A DNA stretch of 64,000 nt from Plantago ovata (GCA_028274465.1 CM051456.1:115456880-115520879); one strand, 5' to 3'; positions 1 through 12,853 are shown, counted from the stretch's first letter. Numbers and translations: made by a program. The notes: generated by a model not told the origin, from the sequence alone.

Positions 1-484
1 TCGAGAAAGAAAAAACTTTGTCATAAATAACCTCATTCTGCTATATTGTGCGTACTCACCTAATATACACCTAACGTAACGTCCAATTCCCTTCTAGGCT
101 CGTACCTTTAACTGACATAGTTACTCAAAGGTTGCTCTTCGAATCTTAGGAACCACCTATGCTCTAAAATGAGCAACGTATTCATTCCGAAAATATACAT
201 ATTCGATATAAGAGTGCTAATTGATAGCTGATAAGTTGGCTGAAATCAGATAAGTTTCACCCCCTCCAATTTAAATTATGTGTCATTCTACCAAAATTAC
301 ACTTTGAAAATAAGTTTTGTTTTGGGAATATCAATATCAGTACACTTTTATACTATTATTAGGTTTCTCTCTCTATTACATCCATGTTCAATATACTACT
401 TGTTGTTTTGTAATGTTACTATTAAGTCAGCTATGAAAATTGCATATATTCTTCATGAAATTAATATAGAAGAATCAACTGTGG
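1..484. other. AT-rich sequence, no gene seen
   Basis: No ORF of recognisable family, RNA gene or inverted terminal repeat is visible. It could include the missing 5' part of the LINE relic that follows, but I saw no RT motifs here. Confidence 0.4.
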
Positions 485-2050
485 GGAATTCTTCTGGTTA
501 GGGTGGATAAGCATGATAAGTATTTGGGGCTTCCAACAATGATGGGCTGGTAAAAAAAAAGAGATTTTTAGTCGGTTAAAAGACGGGGTGTGGAGTAAAA
601 TTGAAGGTTTTGGGAATAGGTTGCTATCCAATGTAGGTAAATAGGCTTTGATTTAAGCTGTTATTCAAGTTATTCCAATGTATGTGAAAGGTTGATTGAA
701 ATTTCTAGACTATCTTCTTACTAAATTGAAGTTGTGATTGCTAAGTTTTGGTGTAGTAATGATAATCTCAGGAAAATTCATTGGGTAAATTGGGGTAGTT
801 TGTGTGATAGTAAGAGGGATGTGGATGGGTTTTCGTGATCTTTGGTCTTTTTAGTTCTGCTATGTTAGGAAAACAAATTTAGCGTATTATTTAATTACCC
901 ACTATAATTTGCTAATTAGTAGAATTTTTAAGGCAAAATATCTCCCTTCTTGTGTTGTTCTATAAGCGTTTTATAGATTAAATGCCTCCCTTACTTGGAA
1001 GAGTATCTTTGGTGTTGTGGGGTTTAGTCAAGAGTGGTGTTTGGGGGGGGGGGGGGGGGGGATGTTGGCCGTACTATTGATATTTAGAAATATAATTGGA
1101 TTCCTAAAAGCCACGGGCTTAAACCTTTTACTCTATATTTGGTCCGTACGGGGGATACACAAGTTTGGTTTTGTATGGAAGGGGGGGGGGGGATTCTACT
1201 TTGGTTAAAGTCTATTATGGGAATGGCATAGGCTGTTTTACAAATTCCCTTGACATCTACCGTTCTGATTTGTGTATCTGGCACTACTCAAAGTTTGGGT
1301 GTATTATATTATGTATGCTCTACTTATTATCTTTGTAGGATTTGAAGTGTGATACCTGACAGGCTAAGGGTGGTAGCAGTAGTTTTGCTCAATCCTTTGA
1401 TATGCATTGGATTTGAAAATTAAAGGTCCCCAATAAAGTTACGGTGTTTTGTTGGTGTTTCCTTAAAATATTATTCCAATGTTCGGTAATTTGCAGTGTA
1501 GAGGGCTTTGTGCTGAGTCTGTGTGTCCGGTTTGCTCTTGTGGAGATGAATCTTTGTTGCATTTGTTTGTTCATTGTCATCATGCTTGCTGTTATTGGGC
1601 TATGGTTGGTCTGCCTATTCATTGTCTCAGTGATGTGGTTGATACATTTTAAACTATTGGATGAACTTTGTCAAACATGTTGTGACCAAGGACGGGCTTG
1701 ATATTGTTATTACTAACTGCTGGAGCATTTGGTGCAATTGCAACAATATTGTTCACTGTAAAACAAGTTTGGCCCTTTGGTAGATGTGGTTTTTGTTGTT
1801 GATTATGTTCATCGATTTAATGTGACTAAAGCTCAATTCCATCAGACCAAACCACCAGATGATGTAGTTGTATGGGTTCCATCGACTGGACAGATTTTGA
1901 CGCTCCAAGTCAACATAATATGCAAGAGGTCAGTCTGGGTGTTGTGGATTGAAACAGTTTGGGCTAGGATGTTGTTTAGTGTAGGAAGTTCATGCCATTT
2001 GTTCAAGAGTCGGAATCTAGGGAAGCGTTAGCACTGCATCTTGCAGTTCT
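485..2050 (+). mobile_element. Degenerate LINE (non-LTR) retrotransposon, 3' part of ORF2
   Basis: Joining frames by eye gives the usual end of a plant L1-type reverse transcriptase: a YLGLP-type motif (KYLGLPTMMG) near 510-540, a 'VWSKIEGFGNRLLS' stretch near 590-630, 'KIHWVNWGSLCDSK' near 775-810 and 'FKAKYLPSC' near 930-955. A zinc-knuckle-like segment (CPVCSCGDESLLHLFVHC) follows near 1525-1580, and a possible RNase H start near 1840. Several frame changes and stops break it, so it is a dead copy. No poly-A tail or target duplication could be placed. The call rests on remembered family motifs; boundaries are approximate. Confidence 0.6.
1043..1061. repeat. Poly-G run
   Basis: A run of about 19 G inside the LINE relic. 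A second G run lies near 1181-1191. Such homopolymers are prone to length error in assemblies. Confidence 0.9.
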
Positions 2051-3205
2051 TCTTGCCAGGGAACTTCAAGTGCCGCGTGTACTTATTAAGGGACACTGCC
2101 TTCATCTCATTGATTAATTACAATAGCCTTGTCTTTGTATATCGGCTGTTGGAAGTATTGCGCAGGAGATCAAACAACTATCTTCTAGTTTCGAGTCACT
2201 CAATTTCCTTTATATTCGTAGACTTGGTATTTAAAGGAAAATGGATAATCACATTAGAAAGTAGCATACCAGTTTGGAACCCCACTATCTAGATCTTGGT
2301 GGAGTGTGATGGACATACTACATCAAATCTAAGCGGAGATGATCTAAAGTAACCGATAAGATCACGTTGAACACATACTAAACTTTTAAACATGAAATCT
2401 ATAGGTGTTATATATAAATTATTTATCATCACATGAAGTCTAACACTTTTAAAAAAAAAACTGTAAACAGATTTTATGTGCAAATTTCATTTATTAGAAT
2501 TTCTCAAAATTAGCGATACCCCCCCCCCTCCCTTTTTTTCCTTTAATAAAGAAAAGATTTTCCTGCACTAGTTTCTGACTTTCTGTAAATCGGACCTTTC
2601 GGACATTTCTTCACGATCCCCCCTAAGAAAAGTAAATCGTATATTTTCGCGGCGAATTTCAACTGTAATCGACGGTGGTTAAATTCATCACATCTAATTA
2701 ATTTCTACTAATCCAATTCATCACCAAACACAACAAAACTTCTCCAATTCAGCAGTCTCAGAGACAAATCAAATTTCCGCCTGAAAACCATAGCCTGCTC
2801 ATCGTTTCCAGGTAATATTCTCTATACAATCGCCCATTTTTCACCACTCGCTTTTGTTGTCAAATGATCAGCGCCATTATTAGTTTCGTTATTCCAATTC
2901 ATTGATCGAATGTTAATTTTCGCATACTTATTATACCGATCCGCCATTTTTGGACTCGATTAATGTAATTCCTACATTGCTTTGTCATTTAGAATCTCTA
3001 CATTGCCTTGTCATATTGATGCCGATGGTTATTATTACTCTGTTGTATATTTGTTGATTTCTGATTGTCAAATGATTGGAGTTAGCTTAAGGATCGATAA
3101 TAAGACTAGAGATTAGGAGAACAATGAGGCAATTTTGTCTAGGGATCATTTAGGTGTATTGATGATTTCTGATGATTAGATTACTGTGACTGTGTGTTTT
3201 AACAG
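2051..3205. other. Intergenic DNA, then 5' leader and leader intron of the TRAF-type gene
   Basis: No coding signal from 2051 to about 2640. From about 2640 the sequence looks like a transcribed leader. A donor-like 'CCAG|gtaat' lies at about 2810, and an acceptor 'tttaacag' ends at 3205, one base before the ATG at 3207. This suggests a 5'-UTR intron of about 0.4 kb. The intron is inferred from splice-like signals only. Confidence 0.45.
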
Positions 3206-3206
3206 T

Positions 3207-5951
3207 ATGAGTATGATTCCACCTATGGAGGATGTTGACCTCAACCCGGAGAAAGTTGAAGTAGAAATGATGGATACTGGTCCTTTTTTTCACTGTGATC
3301 ACTGTGATGCCGACATAGTTCATAAAATCGCGCAGGCGTTTCTTCCTGGTTTGGCTTCTGCCTGCATTGACAACACTACCGGTGGTATCTTGAAAAGCCC
3401 GGCTTCTGTGGCTGTTGACATCCGTAGAGAAATGGTGAGCTACCTTATCCAGCGCAGTGAAAATTTTGTGGCCGAGGCTGTGATCCTAGAAGGTGATCCT
3501 GGCATGGAAGAAGTCTCGGATAACCCTTATGACATTATTGCTTACTTTGTTGATGATTTTGTGGTTTCAAAGAGGAATTTCTTTAGCCGGGTTTCAGGGT
3601 GGCTGCTGAGTGATAGACGAGAAGACTGGATAGAGGATTTCGTGCAAGAAATGGAAATAAATGGTTTTTGGTTGTTAAATAGGAGAGTTTCTGTTGCACA
3701 AGCTCTCTTGAAGAATGTCGATTTTAAGACTTCATTTTACTGTACCGGTAAATTTAAGTCACGGGAAGATCTAGAAGAGCACAAGTTGACTTGCAGTTTT
3801 AGGACGATGTCTTGTGATAACGAGGGCTGCAATGCTTCATTTAGTGCAGGTCAGATGGAACATCACGATTCACTCTGTCCTTTCAAAATACTTCCATGTG
3901 AACAGAAATGCCCGGACTACATTATGAGGCGAGATATGGACAGACACTGTATAACTGTTTGCCCCATGAAGCTTGTTAAATGCCCCTTTTACTCAGTCGG
4001 TTGTCATTCCCTTGTTCCTCAGCGTACAATTAGAGATCACCAGTCTGAGAATATTCAGTCTCACTTGGCCTACGCCCTGAAAGGGTTTCACAGGAGAGCT
4101 TCAGCAGAAGATCTGAAGGAAAGAGCTGAAGAGATCCACAAGGTAAGCTACAGAAAAGTGTTCAATATTTATTTGTTTTAATTCACTACCACTGCTATAG
4201 CTATAACCAATTATAGGAAAGTAAAAGAACATAAGGAAAGTATTCTGCTTACATGCTTTGGCAACAAACAGTATGAGGCTTGAGTTGAATTGTACACTAT
4301 CACATCTTCTAGTTTGCATATAAAATTTTCTCAGAATTGTGTTTAGTGCTTTGATTGCTGATACACTGAATACTGTCTGACAATCCCACTGATTTTTGTT
4401 ATTTATTTTATTTTATTTTTGGTGGAAGTGGGGTGAGGGGAGATATTCATGATTATATAGCTGTAACCAATAAATAACTTGGATCTTCTGCTTACTAAGA
4501 TTTTCCACAAACATTCATTCTCTTGAATACAGTAATTATATTAGTATCCTGTTATAATCCTCTTTGTACTTGTGCACAGTTAGATATCTTTTTTTCCACA
4601 TATGCAGTTTTGCTACTATGGCAGTATGGTATGCAGTAAATTATGGTGATCATTTAGATTAGAAACTCGATTATCTTTGTGGTGTGAAAAACGGTTCTCA
4701 GATACCCTCACTGAAGTAAAATAAAAGAGAAGAATAGAGATGCCATGTTTGCATTGAGTAGAGAGATCAGAATATGTAATGGTTTTCTTGATCACATCCC
4801 TTTCTTCTTTTTTTTTTTTAATTTGTTTTTATATTTCTAGTAACTCTCTTGCCTAGGCGTCTCTTACACCCCGTCATATCTTCTATTGAACGTGTTAATA
4901 ATCATTAATACAAAATTTATATGAAATGATGTTTAACTTGTATGCGGCTGCCATATCAAAGTATTCTTTTATTCTTATGACAGTTAGCATCTCCTGGAAG
5001 ACTAGAATCAGCTCGTGATGCGAGATCTTTGACGAGTTTAATTAGGGACCTTGACTCCAAACTTGGGCCCATTATTCCAAAACAAAGAGACGCAAAGCCT
5101 GAGGGAGAGGTGGTGGTTTTAGTCAATGAAAATGAGAGCACTCGCTCACCACTCAAGCCAGTCACATCTGATGATTCTCCAAGGAAAAAGGAAGAGAGTG
5201 CTGTTAATTCACCCTCCAAAGGCAGTGATCATGAGGACTCTTCCCATGGAAAGGAAGAGTTGATGGACTCACCAAGAAAATTGAATGCACATTCACAGCC
5301 TGATCAGGAAAAGATTACTGCATCACTTAATATGGACCACAGCTTGAAAGAATCACCACCCCCTCAAAGAGAAGAAAGTCCACACTCACCAGTAAAACTC
5401 GATGTGCAGATGGATGAGTCATCTGAGGAAGAAGTAATTGACCGTGCTGAAGAACGTTCAACATCACCTATCAAACATGAAGAGCAAACGGAACTAACCC
5501 ATGACAGCCCACGCTCACCTGTAAAACTTGAAGTGCAGGTGGAGGAATCATCCGATGAGAAGTAAATGACCACAGCTTGAAAGAATCACCACCCCCTCAA
5601 AGAGAAGAAAGTCCACGCTCGCCAGTAAAACCTGTTGTGCAGATGGATGCTTCATCTGATGAAGAAGTAAATGACCGTGCTGATGGACACTTAACATCAC
5701 CAACCAAACAAAAAGAGCAACCGGAACCAACTCATGACAGCCCTCACTCACCTATGAAACCTGAAGTGCAGGTGGAGGAATCATCCGATGAAGAAGTAAA
5801 TGACCACGCTGATGAACATTCGACATCACCGGTCAAACAAAGAGAGCACACAGAGCCAAGACATGAGAGAGAACATGCTGAATTATCTGAATCGTCTGAT
5901 TCATCACCTGAATCGTCTCCCCGGAAGGACCATGTACAATCGGATGATTAG
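3207..5951 (+). CDS. TRAF-type zinc-finger protein with SP-rich C-terminal repeat (frame broken in exon 2)
   Basis: Exons are 3207-4142 and 4984-5951, with a phase-0 intron (AAG|gtaagc ... gacag|TTA). I chose ATG 3207 because the upstream in-frame ATG at 3186 lies inside a probable leader intron ending at 3205. Exon 1 (312 aa) has an N-terminal Cys/His cluster (CDHCDAD), a mid region rich in acidic and aromatic residues, and a TRAF-type array of CxxxC...H...C fingers (about residues 185-290). It resembles the Arabidopsis 'TRAF-type zinc finger-related' At1g09920 protein from memory. Exon 2 is Ser/Pro/Glu-rich with repeated SPxK motifs and a 234-bp internal duplication. One A is missing in 'gatgagaag' near 5558, giving a stop at 5563-5565 (505 aa). 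The frame then reopens to a stop at 5949-5951. The sister repeat has the extra A; with it the protein would be about 634 aa. Function is not established. Confidence 0.75.
5341..5807 (+). repeat. Internal tandem duplication, 2 x about 234 bp, in the TRAF-type gene
   Basis: The segment starting 'agcttgaaagaatcaccacc' at 5341 recurs at 5574, so the observed period is 233 bp. Copies diverge by scattered substitutions and both encode Ser/Pro/Glu-rich peptide with SPxK motifs. An in-frame unit would be 234 bp (78 codons), so the 1-bp shortfall coincides with the frame break. Confidence 0.85.
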
Positions 5952-7454
5952 CTATATGGAGTTCCCCTCCAGGTCAACAACAGACATACTTCAAATTCAA
6001 CAGTTTTGAGAGTGACAAGTGCTCGGAGAAATTTTGTTAACATTATACAAGATGGGGTTGAACTCCTAAACTAGTCATGCAATTTCATTTTTACAGAATT
6101 TATGTTTCGCTTCTATGTAACCTTTTGTGGTGTTGCTTACATTGACCTAAGGTCTATCATATATAGGTTTATTTTATTTGCAAAGGCTCCTTGTAATAAC
6201 TTACTGTGCAATCAATCCATGTCAATGTTTCAAAATAATCCTTCTTTTTTTTTTTTTTCCGGTTGTTCCTGTGAACTTGATCTTGGAGCTGTCTATCTTT
6301 GCTTGAATACCTTCATGCAGACAAAGTTTAGATCTCAAGAAAAGTTTGTCTGAGGGGCCTCTGTGTATGATGGCATTCTTGGAATTACAATGCCATCAGT
6401 TTAGTGCCCTATTTTTGTCATGTGTTTCCCTTTGCTGCAGAGAGAAGTAATCACAACACACACACACAAATGCATGTTGTATGGTTTTCGTTGAACTGTA
6501 AGATATTGCAAGAACATATCTCTGCATGATAATTTTCTGGATGCTACCGACAGGTGGTCATCTGTCATGGCCTCAGCCCTCATGGGAGGTGCAAAGTTCA
6601 CTTGCTTTGACATTTTGACAGCCAAGCGTAAGAGGCTAGTTTCCTGTTATACTGTTAATGTTTGTCCAAATAAGTTGGGAGATTTGTTTCTAATCCGCTG
6701 TTTGCCTTTCATTTCAGCTGCTGAGTTATACCTAAGGCCATCAGATTAGACTGTATATTGGTGATCAAACTGTACTTGTCTTGCAGTGTGAAAAAACCAT
6801 TCCTGGATCGAATGCATCAGTAACAACTAGAGAAGTTAGATGACCAAATACCACTAGAATATATGCTCTACAAGTAATATCTTAACTACGTAGAACAAGA
6901 GTCCAATGTATTTTGCTGAATAAATTTGGCAGTTTGACTGGCATATTCTGTAGTCCTATTTGTTGTTATGTATTTTGCTATGTCATGTCATTCTTATAGT
7001 GTAACATTAGGATGTCTTTCTTTACATGGGTGAAGCAGAGGAATACACGGTTGCAAAATAGCCAAAATGATGTATTTCTCTCATTTCATTTTCCATCAGC
7101 TCCATTATTTACTATACATAGTATAGTGTTGTATTCGAGAAAAATTCGAGGTGCATTAGTTTTTCAATTTCCTTTTGACAGAATATCTGAGAGCTGGAGA
7201 AAGAAAGTGAGACCAAATCCAAACACAAGTCACATTCTGCATTTCTGTTTGTCCTGGGGAACAAATTTGTTCATTCTTCAAGGGATCAAACGCAGGGGCT
7301 GTTCCCATTGTTCTTTTGAGGTCGTATCTGGCATCTGTGTCCAGTATTCGTTCCTTCAATTGAGGTATGATAATGTCAGAGTAAATTATCAATAGCGTGT
7401 TAGATCTCATTCTCCATCTTGTTTTCATTATTAAGATCACCCTTTGAATTGCAG
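5952..7454. other. 3' region of the TRAF-type gene and 5' region of the IQM gene; no separate gene supported
   Basis: Contains a poly-T tract near 6243, a short (CA)n near 6456, and AT-rich sequence. Short ORFs near 6567 and 7012 show no family resemblance. A donor-like 'CAATTGAG|gtatg' near 7362 and the acceptor 'aattgcag' at 7454 suggest a non-coding first exon and leader intron of the IQM gene. Confidence 0.4.
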
Positions 7455-7512
7455 CTTTGGAAACAGAGAGGTGCAAACAAATTTCCTGAGAACGGATACT
7501 AACGATATAAAC

Positions 7513-9787
7513 ATGTCTGAGTATGATGTCGAAGCCCTGAATAGGCATCTAGCTGCCATAAGGTTGCAAAAGACATACAAAAGTTTTAGAACCAGAAGGC
7601 AGCTAGCAGATTGTGCAGTTCTAGTGGAGCAAAGATGGTGCGTTCCAAAACTACTTTTTTATATCTTTTCATACAGAAAACTAAAAGGAACAGATGACTA
7701 AGTTTTCTATGTTAATTCTTTTATTTTCTTGTTATTCAGGTGGAAACTTTTAGATTTTGCTGAGCTCAAGCGTACTTCCGTATCGTTTTTTGACATAAGG
7801 AAACCTGAAACTGCAGTTTCACGATGGTCAAGGGCAAGAACTAAGGCTGCTAAGGTACTACAGTGATGTAAAAGCTGGCTAATACATATACGCTTGTGTC
7901 AAATTTTCTTGGAAATCACAATACATGATGCTTTAAATATTAGGTCGGCAAAGGTCTATCCAAGGACGAAAGAGCGTGTAAACTTGCTTTGCAGCATTGG
8001 CTAGAGGCTGTGAGTTTCTCACCCTTGGAAAAAATTCAATTAGGGATCTCCATTTTAGATATACTGATACAGAAAGCATTTGACATTTCTGTTGCAGATT
8101 GATCCTAGACATAGATATGGTCACAACCTGCAGTTTTATTATACCAACTGGCTGCATGCTGACAGTAAGCAGCCTTTCTTCTACTGGTAATCATAAATTT
8201 ACATCATCGTGGCAACGTTTCCTCCTTTTTTCCCAGTTTTTTTTTTTTTCCGTAATCTATGATAAGAGTAATCATCCTTTTGAACCGCAGGCTAGATATA
8301 GGAGAGGGTAAAGCAACAAATCTTGAGAAATGTTCTAGATTAAAGCTCCATCAACAGTGTATCAAGTATCTTGGCCCAGTAAGTACACCAACCAAAATAA
8401 ATAAAATTAAGTGTATTGAATCTGAAATTAACCAATTTATGGTTGAACAGACGGAGAGAGAAGCTTATGAGGTTCATATAACGGACGGAAAGCTAATATA
8501 CAAGCAGACTGGAAAGCCTCTTGATACAAGGGAAGGTCCAGAAGATACCAAATGGATCTTTGTACTTAGCGTGTTGAAGATCATGTATGCAGGGATGAAA
8601 AGGAAGGGTACATTTCAACATTCGAGTTTTTTGGCAGGCGGTACGACATTATCTGCTGGAAGATTATCAGTAGAAGATGGTGTTTTAAAGGTACAACTCA
8701 CACGAACCAACCGTTCCCTTTTTTTTTATACTGAATTACTTTTCACCTATGACTCTGATGTGATCCATGCTCATGCGATATATTTTGGAAATTTTAGGCT
8801 GTTTGGCCACACAGTGGTCATTATCTCCCAACAGAAGAAAATTTTCAAGAGTTCATGGATTTCCTTGTGACAAACAATGTTGACTTGAGTGTTGTTCAGG
8901 TTAGTTGTACTCCTTATTTGTTGCGGCTATATAGCATAAACACCTTGTTTTTTCAGAAACTTTGCACCAAAACCTCTATCACTGGGGTGTTGCTTTCGTT
9001 CCCCAGAGAAGAGTTATTCATCATCACTTAACATTGTCAACTTATTTTTGTGCAGAGAAAAGCACCGAACAATGAAGATGAAGTCAGCTTTCCTCTTCGC
9101 CATAGCACATCAGTACCAACAAATCTCAATTTCAATCGAGCCAATACCAAATCTAGGAAGGAAAGAGAGAAGAAGGAACGCTCTGGCAAGAAATATCATA
9201 GCGATGCAGAAGATACAGATAATCTGATGTCAAGATGGTCTAGCAAACTAAAGTCGAAAATCGCTCTACTTCAAATTCCCAAAAGAGATGACATGGATGA
9301 GTTCGATACGCCAAAACTAGGCCCCCTGGAGAGTCCAAATGACGGATACGAGACAGCAGACGAGGATCTGTCAGACTTGGAAGATGTATCAGACTCGGAA
9401 TTATCAGTCTCCAAGGAGAACTTATTCGACAAAGATGACGAGGATGAGTATGAGGAACCCATCCCGAGAGAAAATATCATGAAGAGAATAAACTCGCATA
9501 AAGGGTTGAAATCGTATCAGTTGGCTAACCAACTGTCATGCAAATGGACTACAGGCGCAGGTCCAAGAATAGGATGCGTGAGGGACTATCCTTTAGAGCT
9601 CCAGATACGCGTGCTAGAGGATGTCAGTTTGACACCAAAAAGTTCACACTTAGGACGAAGAAGCTCTAGGCTAGGTAGTTTTACGATTCCTACTCCTCCC
9701 AAAAAAACAAGTCAAGAAAGGAGCGCACTTGGTTCCAATGCGTTACAAACAACAGGAACTGTTATATCTGAAGAGCAGAGTATTTAG
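7513..9787 (+). CDS. IQM family calmodulin-binding (IQ-motif) protein
   Basis: Coding exons: 7513-7637 (the exon itself starts at 7455), 7740-7854, 7944-8009, 8098-8186, 8291-8378, 8451-8690, 8798-8899 and 9056-9787. All junctions are GT-AG and keep frame, giving about 518 aa. The N-terminus has an IQ-like motif ([14 protein letters not shown]), followed by the IQM signature order: '[11 protein letters not shown]', 'SFFDI', '[17 protein letters not shown]', '[20 protein letters not shown]', 'FFYWLDIGEGK', a central 80-codon exon, and an acidic linker (about residues 375-430). It ends near '[20 protein letters not shown]'. IQM proteins bind calmodulin without calcium in Arabidopsis (family knowledge). 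ATG 7513 is the first in-frame ATG of its exon; a short upstream coding exon cannot be excluded. Confidence 0.88.
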
Positions 9788-10563
9788 CCTACAAGATTCT
9801 GGTTGAAGCTTCGTAAGACAAGGAGATATATTGCATCACATCGATTCTGTTGGCTTGAAGAAAACTCAACTCACCAGAGATGATTTTAGTGTTTGGAGCG
9901 GTGTAGGAGAGTTTAGTACTAGTAATTAGATTGGTTGAACATTATGCATACTTGAGCACAATAAGAGACAAAACATAGAAATGTAACAATAATTTTAACC
10001 ATCTGCATTATTTTTCGCACTGGCTGGCATCTAAGCTGTTTATCTCACTTAATCCGTTCTTTATTTATTCATTACTATAACAATTTACCGCAACTTAGCA
10101 GGACGACGAAGAGAGTACTGCTAAAAACTAATGCTGCTAATTAACATCTATCTATTTACAGGTTTACAGGTTCAGAAATGGTGTCATATTAATTTTAAGC
10201 AACTTTGGTTCTTCTGGGTGCAATGATATGGGACGCTACAGACAAACAGGTCATAATCTAAAACTTACCTATATATTATACCCTGATGTTCCTGAACGCC
10301 GTTATTTTTTTTTTTAAATCTCCAGGCTCATTATGTGGCCATTAGTATCACGGGTTCAATACTTTAATTTGTCTAAGGTGTGGACTAGTTCTAGTCTCCT
10401 AGTCAACATCAAGTTTGCCTTGAGACCTATTCAAAAGAAGGAAAAAAAAATGTTGCCTTGATTGAGATATCCTAAGAGTTGAATAGGATGGAATCTATAA
10501 ACACCATCCATTCTTTCTAAACTCACAGCAAGTCCCAATATTCCCAGTTTTCTGCTTATCAAA
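9788..10563. other. Intergenic, 3' UTR of IQM gene and promoter of the lectin-kinase pseudogene
   Basis: No gene seen. A TATA-like 'tctataaacacc' near 10493-10504 lies about 60 bp before the pseudogene ATG. Confidence 0.4.
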
Positions 10564-12223
10564 ATGGTTTTTGCTATCCTTAATTCAATCCTCTTCTTGA
10601 TATTAATTTCCCCTCTTTGTGTTTTAGCTCAAAACAACAGTAATATAACCACGGGATCCACAATGACAGCCACAGCAAACTCAGACCCATGGATTTCACC
10701 CTCGGGGTGATTTTGCCTTTGGCTATCAACCACTTCAAAATAACACTGATCTATTTGTACTTTCCATATGGTTTAACAGAATTCCACATAGAACCATAGT
10801 ATGGTTCGAAAGGAACAGCTATCCGGTTCCTAGTGCATCAATATTACAGCTTGGTGCTGTAGGACTTATGCTACGGGATTCCAGGGGCAGGCTACTCTGG
10901 AATACTAGCGGCTTTACTGACGAAGTTGCTTATGGCTACATGAATGATACTGGAAACTTCATTCTATCCAGTAGCAACTCTGTACCGTGTGGCAAAGTTT
11001 TAGTAATCCAACTTACACCATATTGCCAACTCAGACTATTGAGATTAATGGCATGCTTGGTTCAAGAATGACACAGACCAACTTTTCCCAAGGAAGATTC
11101 TATGCTCGAGTGCTTGATGATGGGAATTTTGTGTTCAACACACGAAGTATTCCATCAAACACAGTCTTCAACGAGCTGTATTATAGTAGCCAGACTTCTG
11201 ATGCAAATGCTTCAAATGCTGGTTATCAGGTGTTATTTAATGACCGCGGTCAGATTTCAGTTATGTGTAGAGATGGACAGCAGATGGTGCTTTCACCACG
11301 ATCCATCCCCCCAGCTTCGGGCAATTATTTCTGGGCAGCTATGGATTTTGATGGTGTATTCGCTCAGTATTATCACCCCAGGAGTTTCTCTGGTAATCCA
11401 GGGTGGACCGTAGCAGGATCTTTGCCTGATAATATCTGTGTCGATATCCTTGGAGGAACAGGCAGTGGAGCATGTGGCTTTAACAGCATCTGCACACTTC
11501 AAAATCAGAGGCCAGTTTGCAACTGCCCACAGGGATTTTCATTGGCTAATCCAAACAATCCCTACGGTGATTGCTTGCCCAGGTTCAACACAAATTGCAT
11601 TAATGGTGAGAACGATTCGGCATTCACAATGCTTCCGCTTCCTCACAGCCATTGGCCAATGAATGACTATGAACAGATAAATCCCAGTACTGAAGACAAC
11701 TGTAGGAACGCTTGATTGAGTGATTGTTTATGTGGTGTATCCGTATGTATATCGAGGCAATATTTGCTGGAAGAAGAAGTTGCTGCTCTCTAATGGCAGA
11801 GTGACCACCACTTTAAGTGTCAAAGCCTATCTGAAGTTCAGGATCAGAGGAACAAAAGGCTATGTTGCACCAGAATGGTTCAGGAACACACCGCACCGGT
11901 TACTGTAAAGGTTGATGTCTATAGCTTTGGTGTTTTGCTATTAGAGATTATTCATGCAGGAAAAGCATTGTAAATGCGGAGAAATTCTGACAGATTGGGT
12001 TTGGGATTGTTATCAGGAGAAAGAACTGGATCGTTTGGTGGAGGGTGATACTGAAGCACTAAGCGATAAAAGCAGGCTGGAAAGATTTGTGGGGGTTGCA
12101 CTCTGGTGTATCCAGGAAGATTCTTCATTAAGGCCAACTATGAGAAAAGCCAGCCAAATGCTCCAAGGAATTGTTCAAGTCGTGATCCCACCGTGTCCAT
12201 CTCCTTTCTCCACAACAATCTGA
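10564..12223 (+). pseudogene. G-type (bulb) lectin S-receptor-like Ser/Thr kinase pseudogene
   Basis: It starts with an intact signal peptide (MVFAILNSILFLILISPLCVLA) and then a bulb-lectin domain. An extra G at 10703-10707 shifts frame and gives TGA at 10708. A second shift falls near 10984, where the frame entered at 10987 runs to 11715 (lectin remainder plus the Cys-rich CGFNSIC/CNCPQGF segment). A stop replaces the Cys after 'DNCRNA' at 11713-11715, and further shifts follow near 11745, 11890 and 11957. The sequence then jumps from the extracellular end ('CWKKKLLLSNGR') to kinase subdomain VIII ('GTKGYVAPEWFRN'). The transmembrane helix, P-loop, catalytic Lys, HRD and DFG segments are therefore absent. 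The kinase C-lobe ends near 'GIVQVVIPPCP'. It cannot encode an active kinase. Confidence 0.85.
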
Positions 12224-12337
12224 TGCCACTATCTTCAGTCTTGCATGTATGCATATGCTACATTGCTACTACTAGTCTACAACAATCTGATGCCAATATC
12301 TTCAGTCTTGTATGATACATTGCTACTAGTCTGCAGC
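12214..12337 (+). repeat. Tandem duplication (about 67-bp unit) at the pseudogene 3' end
   Basis: 'aacaatctgatgcca...ctactagtct' at 12214 recurs at 12281 with small indels. A second, looser repeat of about 75 bp follows to about 12490, containing 'gggacaaat...ggtca' twice. Confidence 0.7.
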
Positions 12338-12771
12338 TTTTGCTGGTCTACGTAGGACATATTCTTGCTCAATTCGGTTGAGGTTAAAGGGACAAATATT
12401 AGGTCAATTGGTTGGTGCTTGCTTTTATTCAATTCCATTGATGTTTGAAGGGACAAATAGGTCAGTTGATACTTGTTTGATTCAATTCGACACATGCTTG
12501 AATAAACGAGAAATCTGCTTTTCATCAACATTTATTGTATTTTATTGATGTTTCGTTTCTATCTATTTTACCTAATCTAATTTTTTATAGTAGTTTATTC
12601 AACAAGACAACAAATCAATTACGGTTAATGTACTGTAGTGTTAACATATTTGAGAATTCAACGGGACCGAACAAAAATACAATTAGTATTGAATCCAGAC
12701 ACTCCCGGTCCCAATTATTTTGACCCATTTGTTAATTCAATGGCCAGACCATTTTAGACTGTAAATGAACT

Positions 12772-12853
12772 AGCCCAATATGAAGTCCCCAACCAGGCCC
12801 AAACGTGAGTTTTTTACCCAATCTGATCGCTTAGGGCACCAGATATATATATA
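12772..12853 (+). promoter_or_regulatory. Promoter of the eS28 gene: site II-type elements and TATA
   Basis: AGCCCA at 12772-12777 and GGCCCA at 12796-12801 match the TGGGCY site II element (reverse orientation) common in plant ribosomal-protein promoters. A TATA-like run lies at 12844-12853, followed by a pyrimidine-rich start region (about 12870-12905). The role is inferred from known plant ribosomal-protein promoters. Confidence 0.55.

Noticed and set aside
7012..7395. 127-aa ORF as the IQM first exon
   Set aside because: The translation does not resemble any IQM N-terminus and a splice acceptor lies at 7454; treated as leader region.
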